DNA of 64,000 nt from Allolobophora icterica (lineage: Eukaryota > Annelida > Clitellata > Crassiclitellata > Lumbricidae), in assembly GCA_963556255.1 (NCBI GenBank), contig OY744607.1, positions 56,646,190-56,710,189 of the forward strand. The letters run 5' to 3'. This document shows, piece by piece, positions 63,301 to 64,000 of this stretch. How positions within the stretch are numbered: position 1 is the first letter of the stretch; each line of letters starts with the position of its first letter. The position numbers and the translations under genes are program-made. Under the pieces are notes generated by a model. That model was not told where the DNA came from. It saw nothing but the letters and a program-made list of their open reading frames with translations, and made no database searches.

Positions 63301-63957
63301 ACATGGCGGTCTATTCAGTAGCACACATGATCTGTAATCCGACAATTGTAGGTTTGAGCCTGCTATCAGACTCTGCATTAATTACCCCATAGTGGATGAT
63401 CATATTCAGATTTCAGTGACTTTGTGCACTTCCTAAGTTGAATATGTAAAGAGCTGTGTGTTTCCCAGGGCTGCTCAATGGTTATGAGTCCTGGACATCC
63501 ATGGAGGAAGCAAAGTAGAAACTAGTTAGCTTTGATTTTTTTGGAGAAGAGTCAGAATCCATAACAGACCACATTAGCAAGCAGAGGATCCTGGAATGAA
63601 AGGCAATCAGACCTCAAAGCTGGATATGCAAAAAGGAACCAACTTTCTTCTAATCCACTCTGAGCTTAGAGGAAAACAAAAGTTCTCAATATTAAAAAAT
63701 AAAAATAAACAAAGCTACAATTTAATGCAATTCCGTACAAGCAAATGTAGTGAATTATTTAAAAATACTACAATAAACTACATCTTAACTAAACTTCTGT
63801 ATTAAGGACATCTGTTTAGCCGTGCTTACAGGCAGCCGGATGGTCTAATGTTGCCGACAAAATCATAAACGTGTCTGTTCGGCAATTCGCACTCGATAAC
63901 CCCGTGCAGTTGAAGTATATCGTGGTGTGTCAGAAGCGATGAAGTCTGCGGGATACC
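25997..63957 (-). CDS. ATP8A: ATP8A-type P4-ATPase phospholipid flippase (5' exons outside window)
   Basis: P4-ATPases of the ATP8A group flip phosphatidylserine from the outer to the cytosolic membrane leaflet, with a CDC50 partner. I could place 29 exons with consistent phase, covering the protein from the end of the actuator domain to the stop, about 927 codons. Motifs in order are PISL (TM4), DKTGTLT (phosphorylated Asp), KGAD across two exons, TGDKQET, GDGANDV, and the C-terminal tail '[12 protein letters not shown]' and 'RAYDTT'. The tail motifs are characteristic of ATP8A1/ATP8A2, not other P4 classes. About 200 N-terminal residues lie to the right of the window. A linker of about 30-40 residues before 'GYAFSQ' is not found with confidence. 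A 16.7-kb Polinton sits in the intron between exons 45970-46077 and 28419-28507. Confidence 0.95.
28143..28300. repeat. Imperfect (CAGT)n tetranucleotide repeat
   Basis: Repeated 'agtcagtcagtc' with drift to 'aagtaagtcagt'. It lies in an ATP8A intron. Confidence 0.9.
28776..28916. repeat. AT-rich (TA)n palindromic tract
   Basis: Long runs of alternating 'tata' with 'acacacaca' and 'ttgtttattcaatattg' interruptions, able to fold back on themselves. It lies about 240 bp left of the Polinton insertion, in the same ATP8A intron. Confidence 0.95.
29157..29411 (+). repeat. Polinton left terminal inverted repeat
   Basis: 255 bp, inverted copy of 45585-45838, with about eight differences including one indel. 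The repeat contains two copies of a ~60-bp unit ('cgcattcgccaggcggcgtt...gagtgaatctgaaacc', about 29221 and 29290). A diverged third copy lies just outside (about 29430). The element's left end carries no gene for the first 1.5 kb. Confidence 0.95.
29705..30345. repeat. Tandem array of ~123-bp units near the Polinton left end
   Basis: 'ttcatcaggccaaaatcaata' recurs at about 29707, 29830, 29953, 30076, 30201 and 30323, giving periods of 123, 123, 123, 125 and 122 bp. 123 is a multiple of three, so frames stay open through the perfect copies, and a + strand frame of 194 codons (29648-30232) spans most of the array. Indels in the last copies break it. I favour a non-coding array, because the open frame follows automatically from the period, but a repetitive protein cannot be excluded. 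It is flanked on the right by a 17-bp array. Confidence 0.9.
30475..30577. repeat. 17-bp tandem repeat, six copies
   Basis: The unit 'ggaactatggaaatcgg' is repeated six times with small changes, between the 123-bp array and the first left-end gene of the Polinton. Confidence 0.9.
30703..31308 (-). CDS. Polinton protein of unknown function, 201 aa, with hydrophobic Gly/Ala-rich core
   Basis: I do not recognise a named domain. Residues about 50-110 form a long hydrophobic Gly/Ala/Ile-rich stretch ('[20 protein letters not shown]' and '[20 protein letters not shown]') between charged flanks. This fits a membrane-inserting or pore-like segment. The C-terminal half is Lys/Glu-rich. The start follows an AT-rich leader 'ctataaaaaacaATGG'. 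Only 6 bp separate it from the stop of the upstream gene at 31315, so it is the last gene of the compact leftward morphogenesis block. A role in membrane interaction is inferred from composition only. Confidence 0.75.
   Translation of the reverse strand: MALYPTLTEPTISSDTKSQTFRLQKIGEVEAFLRSEAISRGQLCKKYKRVVDVANGASAGLAIVSLGTGVGGAAMLATGIGFIPGIVLESLAIATSFLDIIGNVVSRSFVAKASKHDEICILAESKLNTVHDHISKALEDTAISDDEYKLILGEEEKYRTMKRDIQNKNGKKELPSQSKDQMVAELIKKLTSAGPSPRTTI
31315..31869 (-). CDS. Polinton protein of unknown function, 184 aa, beta-rich
   Basis: No family recognised. The sequence alternates short hydrophobic strands with Gly/Thr turns ('[14 protein letters not shown]', '[19 protein letters not shown]') and ends in a strand-rich segment. 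It reads like a small beta-sandwich, as in receptor-binding or head-decoration proteins. It lies between the fibre gene and the 201-aa gene with minimal spacing (19 bp and 6 bp). Position next to the fibre suggests a virion surface role, but this is inference. Confidence 0.75.
   Translation of the reverse strand: MTDTHYKIRGYLRQHGEIDMCKYSIDSLGGVGHWGYDIPKPTAELLTAVPQQHIDFVSDDYHNRDIYTAAGTVTTTAWQTLPLTAARFPCITLQTTNQGVSLEGGFWKLTVFGVCGGDATVRVIAPAAAGGSIDRTVDIQSGQFDASRAIFVPGQTSFRIEGKKRGVESTSSIDLNVTLLIEQL
31889..34048 (-). CDS. Polinton fibre protein with phage tail-fibre-like repeats and C-terminal galactose-binding-like domain
   Basis: About 719 aa. Six repeats of the pattern 'GDxMTGxLxMGGxRVTGLPT' + 'SDAASxxQV' occupy roughly residues 30-560. 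They are separated by short charged segments ('YVDEK...YADQK...YANEQD') likely to be coiled. This repeat resembles those of phage tail fibres and trimeric attachment proteins. The last ~160 residues ('[19 protein letters not shown]', 'ITSWKIYGT', 'KKFRLMVLA', 'FQIYTY') look like an F5/8-type (discoidin) carbohydrate-binding fold. I chose the ATG at 34048, after 'tatataaaa', over an ATG 12 bp upstream at 34060. The likely role is virion attachment, inferred from architecture. Confidence 0.85.
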   Translation of the reverse strand: MPVDKFGRDGGGGVGGGQISAAGLVHKAGDTMMGILSAGGFRLTNVGTPTMETDAATKAYADIIDQDNLQITGGTMSGVLKMGGHKVTGLPTDAGASESDAASWAQVVRYADQKAAAAENHADQKLIDARQYTDEKNAGLRDSVRRYADDKDLIVKSYVNEQDVIVRNACVLKSGGVMTGSLVMGGHRVTGLPTEISGSDSDAASWKQVSTAVAGALVKLDRVPTESLHVVNKRYVDSRDASYRQYVDEKVTTARRYVDEKHAIVRGGHVLKTGDSMTGDLTMGGKRVTGLPTEIPGSDSDAASLKQVTQLISSATMNNDTAPAGPKYLTNKRYVDAKNAEIGASVRLYADQKAEAAKTYANEQDVIVRSACVLKAGDAMTGDLIMGGKRVTGLPTGAATSESDATSMAQVSKLIADNMTKSDRVPTEPLHVTNKRYVDVKNAEIGASVRLYADQKVEAAKTYANEQDVIVRSACVLKSGSTMTGDLAMGGKRVTGLPTEISGSDSDAVSLKQVTQLITNATTKNDTPPSGPWYLTNKRYVDSEIANERRYATSIKVLNYSGHIPPLSRNVSETGFIASANESLPTNPPHMAFNSGVRGEWKTASTSRADIGPQVSRTWLQIECPTAVGVWKVSLAGGSSPTAPRITSWKIYGTPADDANRFDALITSNVTLTNSAQEFTFTTQSLYKKFRLMVLATSPPQPTFGISHFQIYTYFRHGG
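34076..34450 (-). CDS. Polinton adenain-type cysteine protease, probably expressed by -1 frameshift
   Basis: Adenovirus-type (C5/Ulp1-like) maturation protease. The catalytic set is visible: His in 'GTHWVAYW', Asp in 'VYFDSYG', Gln in 'FQLQG' and Cys in 'VVCGHLC', at residues 28, 43, 69 and 76 counted from the first ATG at 34381. Starting there gives only 101 aa. The frame is open upstream for 23 more codons, and this stretch includes sequence that resembles the conserved N-terminus of Polinton proteases. No AUG exists in that stretch. The upstream extension begins exactly at a slippery A_AAA_AAC (34456-34450) that ends the 190-aa gene, so the start is placed at the -1 shift site. It probably processes capsid precursors. 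Confidence 0.88.
   Translation of the reverse strand, partial: LKPLSNFDIEKVARGLPHFRGVFMRDGLPAVAREKECGVVNLDSGSGDGTHWVAYWIDGPTAVYFDSYGLDPPLEISRYLKNPIRTQTFQLQGPDDVVCGHLCLTVLRELTAGKNFEDIILDLC
34388..34456 (-). promoter_or_regulatory. Candidate -1 programmed ribosomal frameshift signal
   Basis: Slippery heptamer A_AAA_AAC at 34456-34450, correctly phased to the 190-aa frame and followed at once by UAA. After a 4-nt spacer, ACCGC (34445-34441) can pair with GCGGU (34392-34388). Inside this, GAGC-A-ACUUU (34439-34430) can pair with AAAGU-C-GCUC (34420-34411), giving a 9-bp stem with one mismatch. The -1 frame enters the protease. Slippery site, stop, spacer and stem are all seen in the sequence; function is inferred. 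Confidence 0.6.
34447..35019 (-). CDS. Polinton 190-aa protein with hydrophobic Leu/Gly/Ala segment (putative membrane-active virion protein)
   Basis: A family I recognise from many invertebrate Polintons, with no biochemical name. The N-terminal ~85 residues are basic and Thr/Lys-rich. A hydrophobic patch follows ('[20 protein letters not shown]', about residues 81-100) with an Ala/Gly run after it, then a charged helical segment. The tail has two 'G-x-GLYxG' motifs and a CCxxC. Similar melittin-like segments in Polinton/adintovirus proteins are thought to help membrane penetration. The gene ends in CAA AAA AAC TAA, with the heptamer described under the protease. It lies between the capsid gene and the protease. 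Confidence 0.85.
   Translation of the reverse strand: MKTEYVAFGLSLTEGQKQTLAKAARAGTGATIRLTHGQLRGNDKLALTKVQAARIVKKISEGVGMELRFTKTQLKKMTKSGGFLPLLALLPLIFGGLGAAGAAAGGAAEVAKAVHNKQASDAEALRKKQASDAAQAEKKRIDDAALAEAARHNRELEAQVRGTGLYLGRQTYGGCCSMCKGSGLYIGQKN
35076..36371 (-). CDS. Polinton major capsid protein (double jelly-roll)
   Basis: 431 aa, matching in length and sequence pattern the Polinton major capsid protein, a double jelly-roll fold related to adenovirus hexon-lineage capsids. Characteristic stretches are '[11 protein letters not shown]', '[19 protein letters not shown]', '[10 protein letters not shown]', '[16 protein letters not shown]' and '[14 protein letters not shown]'. It is expected to form the trimeric capsomers of an icosahedral particle. 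Start ATG 36371 is preceded by 'ttataata'. It sits between the 163-aa and 190-aa genes in the morphogenesis block, and no frameshift or stop interrupts it. Confidence 0.93.
   Translation of the reverse strand: MAAFDVPSEMLDIASAVPDDNGIESFEYREYESQNPAAINNGQAIQIDIQNQDIFTQPSKSYLLVEGRITSTGAGYNADSLVSFINNAIPYMFSQIRYLANNTEIENVMSPGQATTMKGMLVYGDDFSKGEGLNMCWQKDTTAAAAAANIGFEARRLMIIGKPVPIGTFSFIVPLRHLFGFCDDYHKVVYGIKHSLLLSRQGDADAIFKEAAAANGQIALTKLSWFMPHIIPALEYKSMLMKQIEAKVKVPVAFRAMQCDNIAVPRATTFSWRLSVKSGTEKPRWILVAFQTGKNAHQGQNPALFDHVQVRNIFAMLNSDRYPVVDMNLDFTKRTTSRAYKALRDFKEEYCGIDARESSCQPTPIEFVDLFPIFVLDVRRQSERLKTSVQDIQIKVDFNEGVPNNTTAYAVLISDRLLNFESDGSKFNVVY
36478..36939 (-). CDS. Polinton 153-aa basic protein with amphipathic helix and possible protease cleavage site
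   Basis: The N-terminus 'IKKRRRR' is followed by 'VVGGG', which resembles the adenain recognition form (x-x-Gly-Gly-x). Then comes an amphipathic Gly/Ala-rich segment ('[17 protein letters not shown]', '[12 protein letters not shown]') and a C-terminus '[10 protein letters not shown]'. The plan (basic leader, cleavable Gly-Gly, amphipathic helix) is like internal virion proteins that disrupt membranes after maturation. The second ATG (36939) is preferred, because starting at 36969 would overlap the minor capsid gene by 8 bp. No confident homology is claimed. Confidence 0.75.
   Translation of the reverse strand: MFVLGIKKRRRRVVGGGLFDWIPKIAGFLGRAGSFISANRGTITNVAKAVGNVAKAGATTASAVRQIVDAVKARRAAAVNEAHLRNENSSAAPVVPAPLEKALSDKSIEYLKQLAVSPPPVVPAMADINSRIAGSGFKTIKPSRGGKGLFLAK
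36962..37762 (-). CDS. Polinton minor capsid (penton-like) protein
   Basis: 266 aa. '[19 protein letters not shown]', followed by '[20 protein letters not shown]' and later 'MLGFNPQ' and '[11 protein letters not shown]', are the conserved stretches of the Polinton minor capsid protein. This is a single jelly-roll that occupies capsid vertices in structural models. The C-terminal '[19 protein letters not shown]' is a typical closing strand pair. Start ATG 37762; the stop lies next to the 153-aa gene. The gene is intact. Confidence 0.92.
   Translation of the reverse strand: MAQMERSEKLLEEIRELLQPKENFSIVVSSDTTGWTTAFSPPLYLDPKRRYELALVNLETYNSIPNIDSTNNKFVYSTDNGVTWKTIILPDGSYEIAQINDEIGRQLEKQNSPTGVAPLGFNSPITIGANASTLRAFIKITNALYKVNMAQSTIRQMLGFNPQRLGSGYKEGENPVDILRVDTILVNCDIISGSYRNGSQLPVIYSFFPDVSPGYKVIESPKNLVYLPVAPAGNVQGIRVWLTDQNGEQLNLRGETVTIRFHIRSA
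37781..38881 (-). CDS. Polinton 366-aa conserved protein of unknown function
   Basis: The C-terminal region ('[19 protein letters not shown]' and '[17 protein letters not shown]') is recognisable as a conserved Polinton protein repeatedly found beside the capsid genes, but I know of no assigned function. Residues about 10-75 are helical and charged. A Pro/Ala-rich stretch (about 95-112) and a Lys/Glu-rich coiled region (about 155-200) follow. It is placed between ATPase and penton genes, so a structural or assembly role is likely. The gene is complete, with start ATG 38881. Confidence 0.85.
   Translation of the reverse strand: MWTKVSSKQERDALTQDYLARRNRLRQRFVDEKLGEANLQYDATKLFKPIATATAESQAATSKELQKVTSALQDLPAQISESANFNPIAALFGDSAGTAAPALPALPASRIPPALLVDPNKYLNVEAIIRHGFKPPSELDLADKAGAEKIIGEVNHYNRHTLGKEKKLAKKQKDEEKVDAVTADIEALREYKKRIDTLIEGHTLIKKGKGFSVPAVPLKLQGSALGELSVDPVALSAGRLRVFKGGNLVLESPADESLFSLLTKRFVKTKQYSPQAIETFKKLVQMSGLPIHGRKSKKFQLIRGGAVQFYNDPNALVERLQLLVASRAAGNTGLGNEISAILDELLRSGAISKELALELNRNMLIK
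38922..39608 (-). CDS. Polinton DNA-packaging ATPase (FtsK/HerA, A32-like)
   Basis: 228 aa from the ATG at 39608. The reading frame is open upstream to 39755, but that part overlaps the divergent PLA2 gene and has no conserved sequence. Walker A 'GPSGCGKT' is at residues 31-38 and Walker B 'LLVFDD' at about 109-114. The sequence '[11 protein letters not shown]' follows as a sensor-type segment. These are the marks of the A32-like genome-packaging ATPases of the adenovirus/Polinton/giant-virus lineage. It is expected to pump DNA into the capsid. Confidence 0.93.
   Translation of the reverse strand: MEITNFDLEADDGKKHHHWLLPSSIRCIICGPSGCGKTNLLLNLLLKKGYLRFDRLYLYSKSLGQEKYQFLRDWITELEKVAGKEVASFHSCSDEIVPVESLNKNARSLLVFDDVMLEKQSPIERYFTMGRHGGADCFYLTQNYFRIPKQAIRDNANLIVLFNQDSKNLRAIHDTFVGGDMSFDEFRTFFSECAAQPYGFAVIDLTSKVYDGKYRCGFDRFYKPKASI
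39609..39646. promoter_or_regulatory. Divergent promoter region between ATPase and PLA2 genes
   Basis: With the preferred starts (39608 leftward, 39647 rightward) only 38 bp separate two divergent genes, so both promoters must be extremely compact or overlap coding sequence. The interval is 'tatatagagacaacgag'-like AT-rich sequence. Inferred from gene arrangement. Confidence 0.35.
39647..40225 (+). CDS. Polinton zinc-ribbon plus parvovirus-type phospholipase A2 protein
   Basis: 192 aa from the ATG at 39647; an ATG at 39629 would add six residues. The N-terminal ~45 residues form a zinc ribbon: two CxxC pairs (C3/C6 and C31/C34) around '[14 protein letters not shown]', a DUF5679-like domain common in Polintons. 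The C-terminal half is a secreted/viral-type PLA2 core: calcium loop 'YCGPF' (98-102) and catalytic 'CLHHDVAY' with His126-Asp127. Parvoviral PLA2 lets virions escape endosomes, so an entry function is plausible. The stop codon overlaps a start as ATGA with the next frame. Confidence 0.88.
   Translation: MYCLRCKKHTETSNETIVELRNGRPAKKGTCAVCGAKKSQILPSKVRKHKSRETYGGSLLNRALNALPLPEMHMSLPSGMSSEDNPGGSFQNTGKYSYCGPFTKLDKRLSQRYHGVNQLDRACLHHDVAYTVHKDTPGRNHADDILAAAASKIALTDETPDYEKKDARLVSAIMSAKSRLGMGVRTSQRKRK
40276..41289 (+). CDS. Polinton DDE integrase (retrovirus-like)
   Basis: 337 aa from the ATG at 40276. An ATG at 40222, overlapping the PLA2 stop, would add 18 hydrophobic residues not expected in the family. 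The catalytic triad is visible as Asp in 'HQADLLFLP', Asp in '[10 protein letters not shown]' and Glu in '[12 protein letters not shown]'. The last two are about 35 residues apart, as in retroviral integrases. The N-terminal part has '[18 protein letters not shown]', the usual Polinton integrase head. The C-terminal part ends in a small beta-barrel-like segment. The protein inserts the element and explains the short target duplication. The 3' end overlaps the polymerase gene tail to tail by 14 bp. Confidence 0.95.
   Translation: MSKHLSAVYYSPRGYWRGKAAVKKLASAAKVSEAEARDWLKKQAVWQIYLPVPRRIPRPKFDENRPNAVHQADLLFLPHDKVGRKTYKYALTVVDVASRYKEAEPLINKSATEVAAALSRIYKRGPLTWPRLLQVDPGREFMGDFTPLLVKHDVLVRRGHAANHRQQGIVERFNRTLAERLFGAQYAQELLLDARGSSERSVEWVRRLPEVVAALNDEPTRLLDMKPVEAMKAAKVTQKPSHSQMKTRLWGMDEPILGHDVLVRYLYAPGELEGGSKRATDPNWSLTIHAILDVVRQAGQPALYHLVDGPGRGFVREELLLVPMGTELPPDRILNRR
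41276..45034 (-). CDS. Polinton protein-primed DNA polymerase B (pPolB)
   Basis: 1252 aa, full length and uninterrupted. In order: an N-terminal domain with '[20 protein letters not shown]' (about 247-266); a zinc-finger-like C-x2-C...H-x4-C (377-397); Exo I 'YADFEAL' (433-439); an embedded Cys/His motif 'CHICGDAL...DHCHITG' (529-550), similar to endonuclease VII-type zinc sites; Exo II 'NLRGYDSH' (578-585); motif A '[12 protein letters not shown]' (831-842); motif B '[11 protein letters not shown]' (992-1002); and motif C 'YTDTDS' (1092-1097). All catalytic residues are present. Family-B enzymes of this kind start from a terminal protein, which would explain the long inverted repeats. Confidence 0.97.
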   Translation of the reverse strand: MALSTNEKIEQLLGEFTGPPALRAVLQNILDEPIPDAVKRRLLQPLLPRPIPPARKHRGAKRKALLAQFDPLLIKKDRGGPPPFLLHKELANQHLRDFRAEVPLNHRLEGDALAFLSVMEHNIESQLNEELLKNGGLKYSQVLTVDLEKLAPTVDMVYNGNATPGTITNTAYFRSKAVPITNAGKIQGIIRKAKAEVLKLLEEYTNEGSGWRVKRVVALDLGFARYKPFRGKSYFPTPKYIPPRTVINVKNEDNRCFEWAILSAMYPADQNPNRPNKYQAHLQELSFDGIEFPVKVTDIGKFERQNPMVSVSVFGWDKALYPIHVSTETRVHNIDLLLLASDVNENFPLQNYHYVWIKDLARMLYKNSKFHGRKHPCRRCLHIFCRQDLLDAHIKDCQGISEKPQRIEMPKEDENILKFQNHRKQMRTPYIIYADFEALNIPIEGAVMNPIESNTRQIAEQKPCSLCYIVVRCDGRTKKPVLYRGENAVEEFLQQLQGELASIKQRLATPAKMVMSAADRQSFREAIECHICGDALEADRVRDHCHITGKYRGAAHSECNLKLRIYPDKCKVPVVFHNLRGYDSHLIMQAIGSCEAAQDEETEINCIPNNMEKYMTFNIGQLQFIDSLQFLNSSLDKLSGNLSLEDLKVTTAYINENFAHNERLKLDLLRRKGVYCYEYIHDYHRFEEDRLPPKEAFYSKLTRESISDEDYQHAQRVWDEFDCKTLGDYHDLYLRTDVLLLADVFETFRSTSMKHYSLDPANYFSLPGMAWDALLKKTKIELELLTDIDMHLFVEKGLRGGISMVSKRFAKANNPQCPDYDTTKPDNWIMYLDANNLYGWAMQQSLPVGGFSWESPTLDEVLETPDDAPEGFLLEVDLEYPEHLHESHSDYPLAPETLTVQEEWLSDYQNVLMNELGGKFTKHVKLVPSLRPKERYVVHYRNLKLYHSLGLRVSKIHRAIKFRQEAWMAPYIEMNTKLRAKATSEFEKDFFKLANNAVFGKTMENLRKRIRVNLVPTSKVDKLRKLIADPAYISHKIFNDQLAAIHSLKNKLKLNRPVYVGQAVLDLSKHLMYDFWYNDVKNEYGNNAQLLYTDTDSLLFQVETPDAYADMWNKKHSYDFSEFPRDSPYYDVENKKVVGKFKDECNGVAIAQFVGLRPKMYSILKSGGSEIRKAKGVQRAVVKKDLHHELYKKCLFEREEMRHTQVVIRSHDHQIGVYEQNKISLSPLDTKKWISPDGITTLAYGHYKINDG
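45035..45195 (-). promoter_or_regulatory. Polymerase upstream region with duplicated block
   Basis: 'ttatatcatttgttcaaaatgaaattt...ctgatattcgattgacgctt' (about 45085-45139) recurs as 'ctatatcatttgttcaaatgataattt...ctgatatatttgatagtcgctt' (about 45166-45226). The two copies lie just upstream of pPolB and across the 3' end of the Cys-rich gene. The duplication may carry promoter elements for the polymerase; this is inferred. Confidence 0.4.
45196..45471 (-). CDS. Polinton small Cys-rich (zinc-ribbon-like) protein, 91 aa
   Basis: It has a run of CxxC-type pairs: 'CCRRC', then '[12 protein letters not shown]', then '[15 protein letters not shown]', with an intervening 'YCFKHLA'. This fits a zinc-binding fold with a basic tail. 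It is the gene nearest the right terminal repeat and reads toward the polymerase. I do not recognise a named family. Candidates are a DNA-binding regulator or a terminal protein for primed replication, but nothing in the sequence decides between them. The frame is intact and the Cys spacing is non-random, so I believe it is a gene. Confidence 0.65.
   Translation of the reverse strand: MLGQNFCIWLGIGKTTLCCRRCIGEYCFKHLARLRNGCGTRPCAKCGRGIKTHVGECMKCGYFAKYLRARRGGLVREFNKEWKRLSNISVE
45585..45838 (-). repeat. Polinton right terminal inverted repeat
   Basis: 254 bp, reverse complement of 29157-29411 apart from about eight changes. The outer edge 'ctcctact' is followed by 'acctga' in the host intron. 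The high similarity of the two ends suggests a fairly young insertion or ongoing end conversion. Confidence 0.95.
45970..50065 (-). CDS. ATP8A: ATP8A exons: TM5-TM10 region
   Basis: Exons: 50065-49955, 49244-49170, 48253-48131, 47616-47538, 47032-46971, 46604-46548 and 46077-45970. They encode '[20 protein letters not shown]', '[17 protein letters not shown]', '[17 protein letters not shown]', '[18 protein letters not shown]', '[12 protein letters not shown]', '[13 protein letters not shown]' and '[18 protein letters not shown]'. Each matches a successive membrane segment or loop of the family, and phases agree throughout. The last exon (donor gtatgt at 45969-45968) is the one just upstream, in gene direction, of the Polinton-bearing intron. 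Confidence 0.93.
46085..46215. repeat. Imperfect (ATC)n repeat in ATP8A intron
   Basis: Repeated 'catcatcatc' with interruptions. It begins a few bases beyond exon 46077-45970 and overlaps the splice acceptor region's pyrimidine tract on the - strand. Confidence 0.9.
46672..46807. repeat. (TCCA)n microsatellite, ~34 copies
   Basis: An almost perfect array of 'tcca'. Open frames across it on both strands are artefacts of the period. Confidence 0.98.
47305..47440 (+). repeat. tRNA-derived SINE copy
   Basis: 'atggtagccaattggttagagcactcgcc' is a good tRNA-like 5' half with an A box ('ggttagagcactcgcc'). It is the same head as the inverted copy at 13885-14040. The 3' limit is approximate. Confidence 0.6.
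47819..48011. repeat. 21-bp minisatellite, ~9 copies
   Basis: The unit 'gaggtcatcagggagctata' plus one base repeats with scattered changes. It lies in an ATP8A intron. A + strand open frame across it is a product of the period. Confidence 0.9.
49788..49828. repeat. 20-bp direct duplication
   Basis: 'ttcaggggtcattacatgga' occurs twice in tandem in an ATP8A intron. Confidence 0.8.
50117..50203. repeat. (AATC)n microsatellite
   Basis: A near-perfect array of 'aatc' just upstream (in gene direction) of ATP8A exon 50065-49955. Confidence 0.97.
50582..55542 (-). CDS. ATP8A: ATP8A exons: nucleotide-binding and P domains
   Basis: Exons: 55542-55455, 54605-54466, 53383-53336, 52998-52843, 52084-51992, 51784-51596 and 50659-50582. 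They encode '[10 protein letters not shown]', '[20 protein letters not shown]', '[15 protein letters not shown]', '[18 protein letters not shown]', '[14 protein letters not shown]', '[14 protein letters not shown]' and 'AAHVGVGISG'. The 54605-54466 exon only joins its neighbour in frame if the donor is GC (AAG|gcaggt). Using the GT four bases further would shift the frame, so this intron is probably GC-AG. A LINE 3' end lies in the intron at 54770-54960. Confidence 0.92.
50925..51035 (-). repeat. Inverted retroposon tail ('ctatataaattta' family)
   Basis: Read on the - strand the block matches 13720-13815 and 54740-54630: 'ttctgt...tcgtggttcaattgtg', 'gcgcctctgatgag', then 'cttgaagtgatgctatataaatt'. 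It is a diverged copy in an ATP8A intron. Confidence 0.55.
51297..51455. repeat. (CA)n then (ACAT/ACAA)n microsatellite
   Basis: A 'cacaca' run to 51329 is followed by a long irregular 'acatac/acaaac' array. Open frames on both strands over it are artefacts. Confidence 0.95.
51470..51555 (+). repeat. Retroposon tail copy
   Basis: 'attctgcttgattgtggtttcat...cctctgataactttctcttgcagtggtgcttaataaattt' is the + orientation of the family tail seen at 13720-13815. Confidence 0.5.
52558..52797. repeat. 33-bp minisatellite, ~7 copies
   Basis: The unit 'agttatgccaggaacactag' + 'taaccagtcaacc' is repeated, with one shortened copy near 52710. It abuts ATP8A exon 52998-52843. It is not a CRISPR array: there are no distinct spacers and the host is a eukaryote. 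Confidence 0.92.
54630..54745 (-). repeat. Inverted retroposon tail
   Basis: The reverse complement reads 'aaccattctgtttgattgtgg', then 'gatgcctctgatgagtttccttttgaagtggtgctacataaattt'. It is a clear member of the tail family at 13720-13815. It lies in the ATP8A intron just before exon 54605-54466. Confidence 0.6.
54770..54965 (+). pseudogene. LINE ORF2 C-terminal fragment
   Basis: The + strand frame contains '[13 protein letters not shown]' and '[11 protein letters not shown]', the C-terminal signature of CR1/L2-type ORF2 proteins (normally 'LWNSLP...FKxxLKTHLF'). It is truncated and lies in an ATP8A intron in antisense to the gene. Confidence 0.6.
56190..60120 (-). CDS. ATP8A: ATP8A exons: phosphorylation site and start of nucleotide-binding domain
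   Basis: Exons: 60120-60043, 59586-59498, 58709-58646, 58167-58053, 57194-57112 and 56309-56190. The second carries '[15 protein letters not shown]' with the catalytic aspartate. Later ones have '[12 protein letters not shown]', 'RLPDRV' and '[20 protein letters not shown]'. Splicing 59498 directly to 58709 keeps frame and skips the position of an exon that is alternatively used in vertebrate ATP8A1. I found no convincing exon in that 790-bp interval, so the short isoform is the only one supported. Confidence 0.9.
57305..57400 (+). repeat. tRNA-like SINE copy
   Basis: 'ggtggtctattcagtagca...gggtttgagcctactaag' pairs with 'ggcggtctattcagtagca...aggtttgagcctgctatc' at 63305-63385. Both have a B-box-like 'ggtttgagcc'. 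It lies in an ATP8A intron. Confidence 0.55.
57720..57783. mobile_element. Short TTAA-flanked palindromic MITE, copy 2
   Basis: 'ttaacactttaacgataag...cgtcgttaaagtgttaa', 64 bp, has the same ends and core as 25570-25640. A further decayed piece is visible at about 12263-12290. Confidence 0.6.
58860..59118 (+). pseudogene. LINE ORF2 3' fragment with conserved tail
   Basis: The frame '[21 protein letters not shown]' followed by '[11 protein letters not shown]' matches the C-terminal 'xxFxVxGPxxWNxLP...LKxFLF' pattern of LINE ORF2. The copy ends with 'agaggcactttataaatttc', the tail seen in the other family members. It is 5' truncated and lies in an ATP8A intron, antisense. Confidence 0.6.
60887..63957 (-). 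CDS. ATP8A: ATP8A exons: end of actuator domain to TM3-TM4
   Basis: Exons (high to low): 63957-63830, 63137-63067, 62420-62323, 61825-61717 and 61014-60887. They encode '[18 protein letters not shown]', then '[17 protein letters not shown]', then '[17 protein letters not shown]', then a hydrophobic segment (TM3, '[19 protein letters not shown]'). The last exon, TM4, carries '[17 protein letters not shown]'. The PISL-type motif in TM4 is the P4-ATPase replacement for the PEGL of cation pumps and lies on the lipid path. Phases run 0-2, 2-0, 0-0 and 0-1-0 without a gap. The 62323 donor (gtcctg) is non-consensus but frame-consistent. Confidence 0.92.
63305..63385 (+). repeat. tRNA-like SINE copy
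   Basis: See 57305-57400, which has the same head and B box. It lies in the first ATP8A intron visible here. Confidence 0.5.
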
Positions 63958-64000
63958 CTGTAAGGTAGACCAATCAGAAATTTATAACAAGATGCTATTT

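Overview
The window is metazoan nuclear DNA. Its host genes are broken into short exons with GT-AG introns, the non-coding DNA is AT-rich and full of microsatellites, and there are many LINE, SINE and hAT-type repeats. The composition and repeats suggest a marine invertebrate, but I cannot name the phylum from sequence alone. Three conserved host genes are readable: the last two coding exons of PAFAH1B1/LIS1 (+ strand, 4692-5751), a complete 8-exon CENATAC/CCDC84 (- strand, 17949-8630), and most of an ATP8A-type P4-ATPase lipid flippase (- strand, 63957-25997; the N-terminal exons lie beyond the right edge and at least one C-terminal linker exon is unresolved).

Layout. Bases 3-3667 are a large fold-back element whose arms are long, imperfect inverted repeats and which carries pieces of a multicopy invertebrate repeat protein. 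LIS1 and CENATAC then converge tail to tail at about 8.2-8.4 kb. Intron 5 of CENATAC holds two hAT-like insertions with perfect 8-bp target duplications, and intron 2 holds a LINE relic split by a 437-bp GC-rich retroposon with a 12-bp target duplication. Between CENATAC and ATP8A lies a decayed hAT transposon (20767-22834) with a second small element nested in it. ATP8A fills the rest of the window.

The main feature is a complete Polinton/Maverick element of 16.7 kb (29157-45838) inside one ATP8A intron, about 130 bp past the 5' splice site. It has 255-bp terminal inverted repeats that differ at only about eight positions and a short target duplication. Its open genes encode protein-primed DNA polymerase B, DDE integrase, packaging ATPase, adenovirus-type cysteine protease, major and minor capsid proteins, a zinc-ribbon/phospholipase A2 protein, a fibre with phage-like repeats, two glycine/alanine-rich putative membrane-active proteins, and several proteins of unknown role. 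Morphogenesis genes form one compact leftward array (39608 to 30703), the PLA2 and integrase genes run rightward, and polymerase plus a small Cys-rich gene run leftward from the right end. Together they make a virus-like self-synthesising transposon that appears intact.

The most novel observation is a perfect A_AAA_AAC slippery heptamer (34456-34450, - strand) directly before the stop codon of the 190-aa protein gene. The -1 frame beyond it is the protease reading frame, which has no AUG of its own for 23 codons, and a foldable region follows. This suggests that the protease is made by programmed -1 ribosomal frameshifting.
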